NCBI RefSeq assembly: GCF_937616625.2
Contig: NC_065574.1
Coordinates: 8,124,501 to 8,188,500 of the forward strand
DNA length: 64,000 nt
Reading direction: 5' to 3'
DNA from: Mercurialis annua
Lineage: Eukaryota; Streptophyta; Magnoliopsida; Malpighiales; Euphorbiaceae
Below are positions 43,457 to 54,639 of the stretch, piece after piece. Both the position numbers and the translations under genes were made by a program. The notes under the pieces are model-generated. The model was not told the DNA's origin, searched no databases, and was given only the letters and a program-made list of their open reading frames with translations. Position 1 is the stretch's first letter. Each line of letters opens with the position of its first letter.

Positions 43457-45091
43457 TCAACTAAACAAAGAAGCTTCTTTAGCAAGAAGGGCCTGTTTTC
43501 TCTTGCTCTCTTCATATTTTCCGGCTAGTGAATCAAACAGAATGCCAGCACCAATACCAGTAGCTAAATCAATCGTATAGTGACCTCTCGATCCGAGTAG
43601 CCTCACAGTTTGTAAGATATTAAGCGCATCAAATGCCCATGCCATTCCCCATCTCTGCATTCTTCTCATATCAAGAGATGCTATCACTGATCCCGCTACA
43701 TGGCCAGAGAAAAACAGGAAGAATGACACGTTTCCTACCGGAAAATCTGCTCCTGACCCCAGAAACTCCTGATAGGAATTGAATACAAAACAGCTCTTAT
43801 CACATAAACACTTCCATTTTTCTATGCAAAACAAGAAAAAAAAATGGCATGAACATGTCAAACTAGTAATTTTCTTAATTAAAGTGCAATTGAGTCCTAA
43901 TTCAAGTTAATTTTCTTCAAAAGTTGATTATTATGTTGCACACAAATAAAATGCTAATATACTAGTACTTTTAAGTTTTAATTTTTTTTTTAAAATATGA
44001 ATTTCAGTGTGTTTTATAATTTTAGCATAAACTTTTAATTTTGACAATTTCAAGCAGAAAATGTATAGTTTTTGCAATTCAAACACCAAGCAATTTAAAA
44101 CACCAAGCAATTTTTCATTAAAAGTGTTAATGTAAATGCCAAAATATACACTATTATAGTATTCATATCAGCAATTTTAAAACAGAAAATTGTTCAGTAT
44201 TTCAAATTGCAAAAATCAAAAGTTGATGTCCAACATTGCTAAAATTAAAAATTCGTGGTAAAAATGTAAAACACACTACATTTCGTAATTTTTACAGTAA
44301 TTAAACCTTTTCTTACAATTATTGATTATAAATATAAAATTCCTCAAACTATTGAACTCCATAAGTTTCCGCAATGTAATAAATAAAGATTAGAAAAATG
44401 AACCTGAGGTAGTGGAAGCTGAGTGGAGTAGCCAAGTATGCCACGGCAAGTGAACATGAACAAAGCCGAGATTGTCGCTCTTGGTCTGCCCTCTACTAGC
44501 CATGTCCACAATATATAAGTGGTTTGCATCAAAACAAACACCTAACCATAAATTCCGCCAATCCATTCACAAACTTATCAGATTAACTAATCAAAAATCA
44601 AAATTCAAACCAAATTTTTAAAAAATATTTTAAAAATATGGACACTTATCTTTTCAAGAAAATTCATTGCCACAAGCAAAACAAAGCAAAAACTCCAATC
44701 AAAATTCAAGAATCACTCATACCGTATTAAGAAAAGCCAATAAAGTATTGAGCTCCGGCCACGAAGAAAGCAAGAGATGAAGGCGGCGCGTGACAATGAA
44801 ACCCAAATCAAAAGGCGGAGCAGAAGCCGGCACCATGAAAAGTGTATACTCAACACCCATAAAAAACAACAGCCCAAGTGCAAAAAAACACGGTAGCCAA
44901 TGAATCTTAACCACATTGACCACATCATTAACACCCCATTTCAAGAACGAAGCATCAAATCCATAAACAGTACGGTCCCCACCACTACCATTAGTGAGCT
45001 TCTTGGCCATGTCGAGAGAGGAGGAGTTAGTGTTCTTGTGGCGCTTGTACAGAGTTGTGGTGGCGGTGGCGGCGGAAACAGTTGAAGTCAT
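43457..45091 (-). CDS. ROD1: Phosphatidylcholine:diacylglycerol cholinephosphotransferase (PDCT/ROD1)
   Basis: Three minus-strand exons: 45091-44723, 44541-44404, 43768-43457, all GT-AG. About 272 residues: MTSTVSAATATTTLYKRHKN, KLTNGSGGDRTVYGFDASFL, membrane spans at CFFALGLLFFMGVEYTLFMV and elsewhere, then VEGRPRATISALFMFTCRGI and LGYSTQLPLPQ. The lipid phosphatase/phosphotransferase-like residues are kept: GHVAGS and GHYTIDLATGIGAGILFDSL (His, His, Asp). The ER enzyme swaps phosphocholine between PC and DAG, moving polyunsaturated acyl groups into oil. An upstream in-frame ATG at 45133 lies only 8-18 bp after the TATA box, before the expected transcription start, so 45091 is preferred. A retrotransposon begins 10 bp after the stop. 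Confidence 0.93.
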
Positions 45092-45140
45092 GGCGGAGAA
45101 ATGCAGAGTGGGGAGAAGGGATGGGGAGGGCATAGTTTGT

Positions 45141-45152
45141 GTATATATATAG
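45141..45152 (-). promoter_or_regulatory. TATA box of ROD1
   Basis: The minus strand reads ctatatatatac. Transcription would start near 45110-45120, between the two candidate ATGs, which supports the second. Confidence 0.65.
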
Positions 45153-45383
45153 AAAGTTGTGGCGGAGCTAACAAGGAGAAATGGGTGGGTGAGAAAAGTG
45201 AATAAAATTTGAGGAATTTTGTAATCTTATTGGGTATGTGTTTTGTAATAGAGTTGTGTGCGTTTCTTTTTATTTTGACAATAAATGTGAACTGCAATGG
45301 CTGCTTTCTTTGTGAGTCTTAGACCTTACTTGGTTAGAGGTAAGCTAACTAATAAAAAATAATTATTTGGTTCATTTTATTAG

Positions 45384-45560
45384 GGGTGAGCACGGTTCGG
45401 GGGAGTCCGGGAATTGACAAATCTCCGGAACCAAACCAAAAGTCGGGGATGTCAAAAATTGGATTTCCGGATCCGTACCAATAATCGGTTCAGTTCGGTT
45501 CGGAGATTTTATTTTTCGGTACGGTTCGGTACGGGGATTCGGTTCTAATGGTTCGGTACG
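45384..45560. repeat. GGGGTGAGCACGGTTCGG-type dispersed repeat
   Basis: Starts aggggtgagcacggttcgg and contains repeated ggttcggtacgg/ccggaacc words. Same class as 20660-21250, opposite polarity. Confidence 0.6.
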
Positions 45561-45606
45561 GATATCACTAAAACCACGGATATTATGTTATATGTCATAT
45601 TATTTG

Positions 45607-46421
45607 GGCTAATAATCATCCATGACCCCTGATTTTAAGGATATCATACGATAAATTTTTTGATAAAAAAAAACGATCAGTAAACCCCTTAATCTTTGTG
45701 ACGGCGCTCGCTAAATCCCTTTTGAACGAAAATATCCGTGACGCCGTCTTTTTTATTCAACTGACATTAAAAAAAATCTGACGGCGCCACGTGTCAGTTG
45801 ACACGTCATCAAAAGACAAAAAAATTCAAAATACCCAAAACACCCTAAATTACCCACAACCCAAACCGGCCAACCCAATCTAATCTAAACCACTCGATTA
45901 ACCCAACAACCGACCGCCACCCAACCACCGCCGCCACCCAACTACCGCCAGAAAATTTTCGGTCATCTTCTCCGAGATGATCGGAAAATTTTTCGGTCAT
46001 CCCCAATGTCAAGAAACAGATATGTTCCTCAAGAACAGATCTGTTCTTGAGGAACGATCTACAGATCGTTCCTCGAGAACTTATGGATCTGTTCCTCAAG
46101 AACAGATTCAGCGTGAATCTGTTCCTCAAGAACAGATTCAGCGTGAATCTGTTCCTCAAGAACAGATTCAGCGTGAATCTGTTCCTCAGGAACGCGCTGT
46201 TCCTTGTTGAAGAACAGCGCCCATGGCTGTTCTTCAACGAGGAACAGCCACGGATCTGTTCTGCAACGAAGAACAGACCCAGATGTATTTTCGTCATATT
46301 TGGGGTTTAGGGGGTTTAGGTGGCGCCGCTACAAAGATCAGGGAGTTTACTGATCGTTTTTTTTATCAGGGAGTTTGTCGTAAGATACCCCTAAAGTCAG
46401 GGGCTATGGTGATTATTAGCC
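45607..46421. mobile_element. MULE-like TIR element with 30-bp palindromic tandem core
   Basis: Termini GGCTAATAATCA / GATTATTAGCC, arms pairing over about 110 bp (cccctga, gatcagtaaac, ctttgt, ggcgc). The duplication tattatttg (45598-45606) / tattttttg (46422-46430) matches at 8 of 9 positions. The core 46010-46280 is a series of gttcctcaagaac-based inverted and tandem repeats. The period of 30 keeps frames open, but no recognisable protein results. Confidence 0.78.
46091..46190. repeat. 30-bp tandem array, ~3.3 copies
   Basis: gttcctcaag recurs at 46091, 46121, 46151 and (as gttcctcagg) 46181. Each unit holds a perfect 10-bp inverted repeat, aacagattca - gcg - tgaatctgtt. Confidence 0.9.
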
Positions 46422-46760
46422 TATTTTTTGAAAAGTTGATAGTCAAACTTTTTCTTAATTAGAGAAGTAATTTTTTTGTAAAATTTAAATAAGTTGTACT
46501 TTCCTTTTGACAAAAAAAAATTATACTTCCCTAAATAAGTAGATATAAATACAATAATATTTTTATGTTTAATTGTTTTAACTATTTATTATAGTATTTA
46601 ATATTTAATGTATAAAAATAAAAACGAACTTCCCTGTAAATTTTAAAAACAAACCAAGTAGAGTATTTCTTACTTTCCTAATAATTAAGTTTCTGAATAA
46701 TTAACTTTCTGGAAAGTTATTTTCTGAAAAGCGTATAGTTGCGAACCAAACGAGACCTTA

Positions 46761-47060
46761 AAAAATTTATGATTATATTTGAACACAAAAATTAATTTAT
46801 TTTGGAAATATAACAAATTCAACCTTATTAATTTCAAAAAAAAATCCTAAATGAGAGTATTTATCCCATTCAGGTTGTTCCATGTCATATTTATAACAAA
46901 ATCAATGAACATTTACGATAATTTTTTTTTTGATTATTACTTGTTTTTTTCAATCATTAAAAATTACATATGACTAACGCTCTACTATTTGTTGCACGAA
47001 TGACATGACGTTAAACAATTTTCTATAAATCAATACTAAACTTTAAAAACATTTTATAAT
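46761..47060. mobile_element. Decayed inverted-repeat element related to 58150-58330 (candidate)
   Basis: tttatcccattc...gttccatgtcat and ttgttgcacgaatgacatga parallel the element at 58150-58330 in order and wording. Confidence 0.45.
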
Positions 47061-47099
47061 AAACCTCACGTCCATCTTTATTCAATTTTATAACGAACA

Positions 47100-47560
47100 A
47101 GTGACGTGAAGAATAACGGTTTATTTTCATCTATTATCTCTGACATTTGGGTTTTTTATTATTATAATCTCTAAATTTCACTTTCGGTTTGTAAACCTCC
47201 CGAATTTCGACCTCACGACCAGTAAACTCCTTCCATCCAATTTTTCGCCGCCGTCAATTTCAATGACATGGCACTTAAAAAAATTAAAAATTAAAATACA
47301 TCAAATACCATTTGACACATCACCATAACACCTAAAATTCCTAAAATGCTCATAAACCTCTAAAATTAAAAAGCCAGACCCCACTCCCACCGCTGGCAGC
47401 CTCAATCCCCCTTCCAGCCATCTTCTCAAACGAACCATATGTTCGTCTGAGGAGACGAACTGGTCCTTGTCTCAGCCAAGACGAATACCTAATGATGTTC
47501 TCTAATCTGAAACTCAAACCAGATAACACAAATATGTTCGTCTCTCAAAACAGATATGTT
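47100..47560. mobile_element. Partial MULE-like modular-core element
   Basis: The left arm (ctgacatttgggttttttat, gaccagtaaactcc, cgccgccgtcaatttcaatg) resembles the arm of 45607-46421. A core with cgtctgaggagacgaac palindromes follows (47430-47560). No right arm: it runs straight into the next element. Confidence 0.45.
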
Positions 47561-50066
47561 CTCCAATAATATTCTCTTTAATAAAAAAATATTTTTAATA
47601 AAATAGAGAGCATTTTAAAAATAAAAAGTAAATTTTTTAATTTTACTTCAATAAACTTCATTTAAAACTTTTTATTTTTGTAATATTAGATTATTTAGTT
47701 ATTTTTTAAAATTTATTTTCTATTGATTTTTATGTTCGAAGAGGGATAGCATTATATTTTAAAAAAATTGTTAAAATTATTTTAAAATTTAAAATTTATA
47801 AATAAAATATAAAATAAAAAGTAAGTTTGATTCTCTATTTAAGAAAAGTGGTAGTTACCTCACTTTTTTTTTTGGATTTAAATTATAGATCATAAACTTA
47901 ATCTGTTCAAAAACTCTATAAATAAAAAGTTGGGCTCTTTATGCCAAATACGACATTTGACAAATTCTTTACATTTATACAGTTCATCTCATTTTTTTAC
48001 TTTCCCTACCATCTTATTTTATAAATATAACCTAACATCTTAAAATTATTTTTTTATACAATTTTCCTTTCTGCTCTCAACTTAACAGTTATTTTTTTAA
48101 TATTCTTCTGTCCCCTACTCTTTATTCTTTTTTCATGGTCGCCGCCCTTCATTAAGTCTCAGTGCCGCTTCGCTGCCGCTTTTATCCTTGTTACCCCGCC
48201 GCCGTTCTCCTGTTTCCGTGGGTTTTTCCTATATATGACTGAGAGTTTATTATCAGAATGAAGAATAGATATCAAAAAAAATTAACGATTTTAAAAAGTT
48301 TCTTAAAGGTATATGATCAGATTTCGAGACAAAAAAATACATCATTCTTCTTCTTCTTTTTTATTTTAAGATCTAGAAATTTTGTTGTTAACTGTTTTTA
48401 AGTAACAGTGATTATTTACCATTAAACATGTGTAAAGATTATTTTTAAGGAATGTAATACTAAAATAATTTTATGATTTTATGAACAAAAATCTGTTATT
48501 TCTGTAGTTTATTGTGTTTGGTTGTATTTATATGTTCTTTTATTCTGCATTACGATTTGTTGATGATGGTTGATTGATGAATTATTGTAATATTTCAGTA
48601 TTGTTGATTTTATGTTGATATTTTATGAGTTTAACATTGACAAATAAAATAATGATGTCCGTAAAATAAACTAAAAAATAAAAATTTACCTGAGACTAGA
48701 TAATGATATGTTAGCATTGAAAAGGAAGACAAATAAAGATGTTAAATTATTATAATGTTACAGTGTTGATATTGTGTTAATTTTTGTTTGATATTTTGTT
48801 GATTTTAGCATTAGAAAAAAAAGACAATAATTATGTTAAATTATTACAATGTTTTTCTTGTGTTGATATTATGTTGATATTATGTTAATATTTAGTTGAT
48901 TTTAACATTAACAAAAAATATCAACATTATAATAATTAAGCAATCAATTATAAATCAAGGTATCATTTTTTTTTGTTTCAATTTATTTTTTATTTTTTTA
49001 GTTTATTTCATATACAATATCGTTTTTTTCGCCAATGTCAAAATAAACTAGATATCTACACAAAATAAATATAATACCAACATAAAATCGACACTATAAT
49101 ATTATAACAATTCACCATCATTATTTATATTTTTCACCAATGCTAAAATCTACAATGTAATATTATAATAATTATTTATAGTTTTCAATTTAATTTTTAT
49201 TTTTTTAATTTATTTCACAGACAATATTACCTTATTTGCTAATGTTAAAATCAAGAAAAAATTCAATTGATTATCAGCACAATATCACCATATAATCAAC
49301 ATTACCGTAACATTACAATAACTCAGCAATCAACCATCATCAACAAATCGTACTGCAAAATACAAAAAACGCGGAAATGCAACCAAATACGAAAAAAATG
49401 CAAAAATAACCGAATTTTATTTCATAAAATCACAAAATTATTTTATATAACATGAAAACATAATCTTTATACATGTTTAATGTTGGTAAATTACTGCTCT
49501 ATAAAAACAGTAAATAAAAAAAAGAAGTATAAATCTAAAAAAAAGAAGAATTAGAAGAACAGTGAATTTTAGATCTGAAAAAATTAAAATAGAAACACGA
49601 TTACTAGAAGCAACGCAAGAACAACAATTTTGATATATTTTTTTCCTCAAAAAAAAAAATATCAAAAATAATATTTTTTCTCGCTGAAATTTTATGCGGA
49701 TTTTCAGCTCCAACACTGACGAAGCTTGTAGCGATGTTGGACGGCAACGTTGAAAAAGATGAATTAGGACGATGGATTTAAAAGAGTTGGAGGAGTTTGT
49801 GAGATCTAAGAGAGACTAGAAAAATAAATTGAATGAGAAAAATTGATGATAATGAGAGAAAAATAATTTTATTTATGAGGATTGGTTTGAGAGGAGAAAC
49901 ATATATATATCCGTATAAAAGTTATAATTTACAGCGTGTATGGTAGTTTTAATAATCGAAATATTTATCTGTATAAAAATAATAATATGTTAAATATTGG
50001 TTGTTTATGAAAAACTTTAAAAAGTTTAATATATTTAGAAAGTCCATTGAAAATGCTCCAACCCTT
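47560..50066. mobile_element. Large foldback DNA element, arms ~600 bp
   Basis: 48350-48960 and 48980-49600 are inverted copies (left gatttgttgatgatggttga against right tcaaccatcatcaacaaatc; taaacatgt..aaagattat; atgattttatga). The outer edges (gttctccaataatattctct at left; gaaaatgctccaac at right) resemble the GAGCATCTCCAA family. The centre is rich in tgttgatatt repeats. No transposase is visible. Boundaries are approximate. Confidence 0.6.
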
Positions 50067-50309
50067 AAAATTTATATATTTAATTCAGCAGATCCTTAAA
50101 ATCAAAAGTAATGTACACTACCCAAAATAAGTAAGTGACTGGGCGATGACATGGCCACGTTTTAGAATCTTGGATTTGAGCAGATCCTCATTAATGTATA
50201 TACAAATATTATTCTTCCTTAAGTGCAACTAGTTTAGCCAATCGTATTATTTATATTGAGAAATTCTAAAATGAGTTTAGTTGACCCACTAATATTTCTC
50301 ATACATACC

Positions 50310-50962
50310 AGTCCAAATAAACCAAGCCGAGCCAAATTTTAGAGTGTTTATGTTTGGCTCATTTAGCGAACAAAATATTCATGTTCGGTTTATATTCATT
50401 TAAGTTTTGAACGAAATGTTCATGTTCGGTTCGTTTAAATTTTATAATATTAATATTCGGTTCGTGTTCAACTCGTGTTCTAAACGAACAAGTTCGCGAA
50501 CAAGCTCGATAAGTACTAAACGAGTTCGTTTGCGAAGCCGCTCGTTTAATGAACAAACGAACGAACGCGAGCTATTAAACGAACAGACACGAATATAAGC
50601 TGAATAAATTAAAAACACTAATTGAGCTCGTTCACGAATATGAGCTGAATTAATTAGAAACATAATTATATAAATTAATTTAAATATGAATTAGTTCAAA
50701 AATACCTAATCGAGTTTATAAACGAGCTTGTTCGTTCACGAACTTGTTCACGGCCTCTTAATCGAGCTCGTTCACGAACTTGTTTACGGCCTCTTAATCG
50801 AGCTCGTTCACGAACTCTTGTTCGAGCTATTCGTGAATGTAAACGAGCCGAACGCCACTATGTTCATGTTCGGCTCGTTTATAATAACGAACATAAAAAA
50901 CTTTTAGCAAGCCGAACACCGAGCTGCTTGCAAACAGCTCCATTCGTTTACACCCCTACTCA
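50310..50962. mobile_element. GAGCTCGTTCACGAAC-type element with 12-bp flanking repeat
   Basis: Dense gaacaagttcgcg / cgagctcgttcacg words with global inverted symmetry, ending ttcgtttacacccctac. The direct repeat ctcatacatacc lies at both edges (about 50298-50309 and 50962-50973). Open frames across it are low-complexity and not genes. Confidence 0.6.
50722..50830. repeat. ~36-bp tandem array
   Basis: cgttcacgaacttgttYacg then gcctcttaatcgagct repeats about three times with minor changes. Confidence 0.8.
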
Positions 50963-51058
50963 TACATACCTGTGAGTATGAAACTGGGATATTATTTCAT
51001 GAACCTAGTTTGCCACTGTAAAATCATAAATCATTCACCGCATATCAATAATAAATAG

Positions 51059-51748
51059 GGTTAATAGTATTAAAAACTACCATTTTTTTATTTTTTTTAT
51101 ATTTTTTCAATTGCACCTTAAATTATAAATTGGTCAATTACATTGGTCAATTACATTCCAATGTTGCTTAATTGTTTTCAATTACATTCTAAAACATTAA
51201 TTGAATTTTTTTAATTTAAATAAAATTCAAAATAAACTCTTCATAATTATCAAATGTTTTTAATATTTAGTGTTATAAATTGCATAAAACAACCATCTTC
51301 TCCACGAAATCAAAAAAATCATATTAAAAAAATAACTTAAATTGTTTTATATATTCATCAAAAATATTGTTTTATATAAATTAATTAAACAAAACTCTTC
51401 TGATTCAGCCACTGCCGAAAGACGAACTGCTCGTGGGCAACGGTGTGTCCAAGAGCATGCAATTGCAAATTCGTAGTCGGAAATTGACACATATCAGTTT
51501 TCAAATTTATTCTAAAAATTAATTAATTATGATTAAATAGTTACTTAGAACACAAGGCTTGTTTGGATTTGTCCAAATATAAAAAAGATGATAGGCCCTT
51601 AATTTTAGTTGCTTTGAATTTTTTCATCCTAATAATAATAGGATCATCTAATTTTTATAATTTTGGATGCTAGAGCATGAAATTGGTCATTTTACGACGT
51701 CGGGTACAATTGAAGAAAAAAATCAATAGTTTTTAAGACTATTAGCCT
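51059..51748. mobile_element. MULE-like TIR element
   Basis: Left ggttaatagtattaaaaact and right agtttttaagactattagcc ends are inverted copies. The duplication aataaatag / gataaatag (51050-51058, 51749-51757) matches at 8 of 9 positions. A G+C-richer core (51400-51480, gacgaactgctcgtgggc) sits in A+T-rich arms. Confidence 0.68.
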
Positions 51749-51757
51749 GATAAATAG

Positions 51758-52249
51758 AATAACCAACTACTGGCAATAAGATCATATGTAATTAAGATAA
51801 ATATTGTACTCATTTATTAATTATCAAATTTATTATTATCTTGCGTGGGAAAATAGGTTTTCTCGACCAAACCCTTCTTGCTCAGGAAGGGTTGTCGGAA
51901 TTTTTTCCCCAATTCGCTACAATAAGGCTCCAACAATTAAAAATTAACCTTAGTTCATAGTCCGACATCATGAAATAGATTTAATTTACTCACTCGTATT
52001 TCTCATTTAAAAGAAAAGAAAATCGATAAATGTAACTTTGCACTCTGTAAGACATGATTTTCTTTTTTAGTTTGATGTTCTTTGCAACAAAATCATACCC
52101 TTCACTCAATTCTATCTCGCTATTCAATAAGAAAAGTAAATATTATCTATGGCAAGTGCATCTCTCTTGAACTAGAGAAGTTATTGTCTATTAACATTTA
52201 ACACATGCCAAAAACTGTTAACAAAGGCGCCGAAACACTCAACCTAAGA
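51758..52249. other. KING1 3' flank and intergenic
   Basis: No further gene. Unbounded A+T-rich sequence with a short palindrome at 51868-51905 (cgaccaaacccttcttgctc). Confidence 0.4.
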
Positions 52250-54175
52250 TCATTCATAGGAATTAGATAGCAGTGATGCCCTTACCACTTTGATAATATC
52301 AGTAAGAGAAACGAGTCCGTCAAGAAAACCCTGCTGATCCACAGCCCAAACTCGGTGAACATGCTTCACAACTGCCTTGTCGATCACCTCAGCAAGTGGA
52401 GACACGAGATGGCAAGTCACAAGTTCCTTTGGCAAAACAATTGATGTATTCGGAGATGCAAATATTGGAGAACTTGCAACTAACTCTGTGAATTCAAGTG
52501 CAGTTAGGGGCAGCCAAGTCTGTAGTGCACTCAAATGGCAGCCCCTCAAATCGGTTGCCGAGAATGTTCCGATAAGCTTCCTTCGTTTTCCCTGCATATA
52601 TAGTAAGAACATACTTATCGTTTCGAAACAAAAGTCCAGTAGTAAAACTGAATCGATAATTGTGGTTCGATTCAGTTTGAAATTGTAAATTTTTTACAAT
52701 TTGGTTTAATTTAAAGAACAAAAAGAAACTGAATTCACTTTTAGTATAAATCAAACTGAACGAATGGGGAAAATCTTACAAAATCGGATCGATTAGGTTT
52801 CGAGAAAAATCAAAATTTTAGTTCGATAACCGAATGCATTCCTCAACTATAAGCGGTCAGAAGTAGAGATGATTACATTTATAAGCTTCTTAGAATCATC
52901 TTCAAGGGAATCTGAGGCCACGACTATAGGAACAGCATTGAGCATAGCAGCCCTCATACATTTTATGGCATCAATAACTTTGGTGTGACTACTTATCGCA
53001 TACACATTCTCATTTACAGCTCCCATTTCACCCACAGGACGCGATAGAATGCCCTCTGTTTCAGAGGCATGCTCCTTCAAGAACTTGAGCAAGTCCATTT
53101 GAGTAAGCATGTGATAGCTTGACGCAGATTCAACTAGTTCTACCCCTGATACGTTCTCCGTGTGGCCGTCAAGCGGTACTAATGCACGGTGGATCCCTTT
53201 GCTGAATACCTCCATACAGTCTAGGATGCTACAAGTATATTTGCAGACCAATGTAATCCAAAATCTCATAGAAATTTTAGTAGAATTATCTTATTTCCGA
53301 AGTGTGATGATAATAAATTTTATAGCTCTTTTGTAAAAGTCTACCTTAAAATATCATTAAGCTTAATCTCAACACCTAGTATTTTTATCAGTAAAATTAT
53401 ATATCCTTGCCTGAAACTTCTCATCTCGACTGAATTTTCGTAGTAAAATTATACATACTTTTCTGAAGTTTCTTAATTCGACTTCGTAAATCCCTCTAAA
53501 AACACCTCTACTGCCCCTTCAATTATAGGGTTCACTCATCAACATTATCATCATCAAATCGGCCTAATTAAGCAAGAATTTCTAATACTAAAGTTGATTA
53601 AAAATCTTACTATATAAAAACAGAGCTTAAAAGTTTTTCTACTGCTACATATTAAAGCTTCATCTTTATATATGATCCATACAAACAACTTATAATGTTA
53701 CTGAAATTAAAGACTGACACAAAAGAAATAAATATATATAAAAATCAAGAACTTACCTAGTGCTTGGATTTAGAGTCCACAAACTAAGCCCCTCAAGACA
53801 ATGCCCTATAATAGAAGAAACAGGTACAGACATCTTCTTATCAAGATCAGAAGCACCGTCATCTCCACCGTTCATTTGATCATCACCAGCAATATGCGCC
53901 AATATATCAAGCATAGTAACCATTCCTATGTAATGTTTCCTTACAGCCCCCGTCTGCTTATCAGACTCCAAAATCATTGAGCCACCAGCTCCAATCCAGT
54001 GGCCCGGCGGTGCAGCCACCGGAACCGCCACCACTTGGTTAGCAACCAAGGTGTTCATAGTGTGGGCTAAGGAGGCAGTGTAAGGCACCTCCACCAGTCT
54101 TCTTTTATCCACCATTAAGTCTCTCACTTTCTTCTCTCGTAGCCTTTCATTTCCATCTGATTTCTGTTCTTGCAT
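52250..54175 (-). CDS. KING1: SnRK1 gamma-type CBS-domain protein, KING1-like
   Basis: Three minus-strand exons: 54175-53757, 53228-52877, 52591-52250, all GT-AG, about 370 residues. The start MQEQKSDGNERLREKKVRDL leads into four CBS motifs in two Bateman pairs: first pair VEVPYTASLAHTMNTLVANQ, VAVPVAAPPGHWIG, HYIGMVTMLDILAHIAGDD and SILDCMEVFSKGIHRALVPL, YHMLTQMDLLKFLKEH; second pair VNENVYAISSHTKVIDAIKC, NAVPIVVA, LIGTFSATDLRG and VIDKAVVKHVHRVWAVDQQG, LVSLTDIIKVV. In Arabidopsis KING1 associates with SnRK1 energy-sensing kinase subunits. The C-terminus LLSNSYE matches the family end. Intron 2 holds an AACCGAATC-type repeat. A TATA-like box lies about 65 bp upstream of the ATG. Confidence 0.92.
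52610..52850. repeat. GGTTCGATTCAG-type repeat in KING1 intron 2
   Basis: gtggttcgattcagtttga, atcaaactgaacg, aaaatcggatcgatt and cgataaccgaatgc recur in the intron, as in the dispersed AACCGAACC class. Confidence 0.5.
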
Positions 54176-54238
54176 GTTTCTTGGAGTTCTTGTTTCGCCG
54201 GAGAATAGAGAGTGAAGGGTTTCTTGGGTTGAAGATCG

Positions 54239-54248
54239 GATATATATT
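54239..54248 (-). promoter_or_regulatory. TATA box of KING1
   Basis: The minus strand reads aaaatatatatcc, about 65 bp upstream of the ATG at 54175. Confidence 0.5.
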
Positions 54249-54639
54249 TTTTGCTATAGAAATATGTAAGTACGTGGCAATGTGTGAAGTGTTTCATGGC
54301 GGTGTTGACAAGTGGTGTAATTGCATGTTTCAGGATAGAGATAGAGGTGGCAGGTTGACATTAGTTGTGGCATTTTTTGATACACAACGGTGAGAGTGCA
54401 TGTCTATCGTTCTTGATAGCTTTGGTTTCAAACCAAAAATAATCTGGAATCAGAATTGGTTTGATCAACTTTGAAACAAAATCGGAATCATAGTTTGCAC
54501 AAGGTTTTGAAAAACAAATAACATAGTTGAATATTAATTTAAATAAAATTATCTGAATTGAAAATTGAATCAACTTTGAAACAAAATTCTTTGAATAGAA
54601 AAATATTGCGATTTTGAAATTTATTTTTGATAAATTGTA

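Larger units (their letters stand above)
45322..46760. mobile_element. hAT-like element interrupted by other repeats (candidate)
   Basis: Left gaccttacttggttag and right ctaa..gaaccaaacgagacctt are inverted versions of an end common in plant hAT MITEs. Between them lie the AACCG-type repeat (45384-45560) and the MULE-like element (45607-46421). Ends and duplication unresolved. Confidence 0.35.

Noticed and set aside
46091..46190. CRISPR-like regular palindromic repeats
   Set aside because: No unique spacers: units are contiguous 30-bp tandem copies in a eukaryotic transposon.
50359..50663. Overlapping open frames in the GAGCTCG repeat
   Set aside because: Both strands translate to Arg/Ser/Asn/Thr-rich low complexity from a repeated word; not protein coding.
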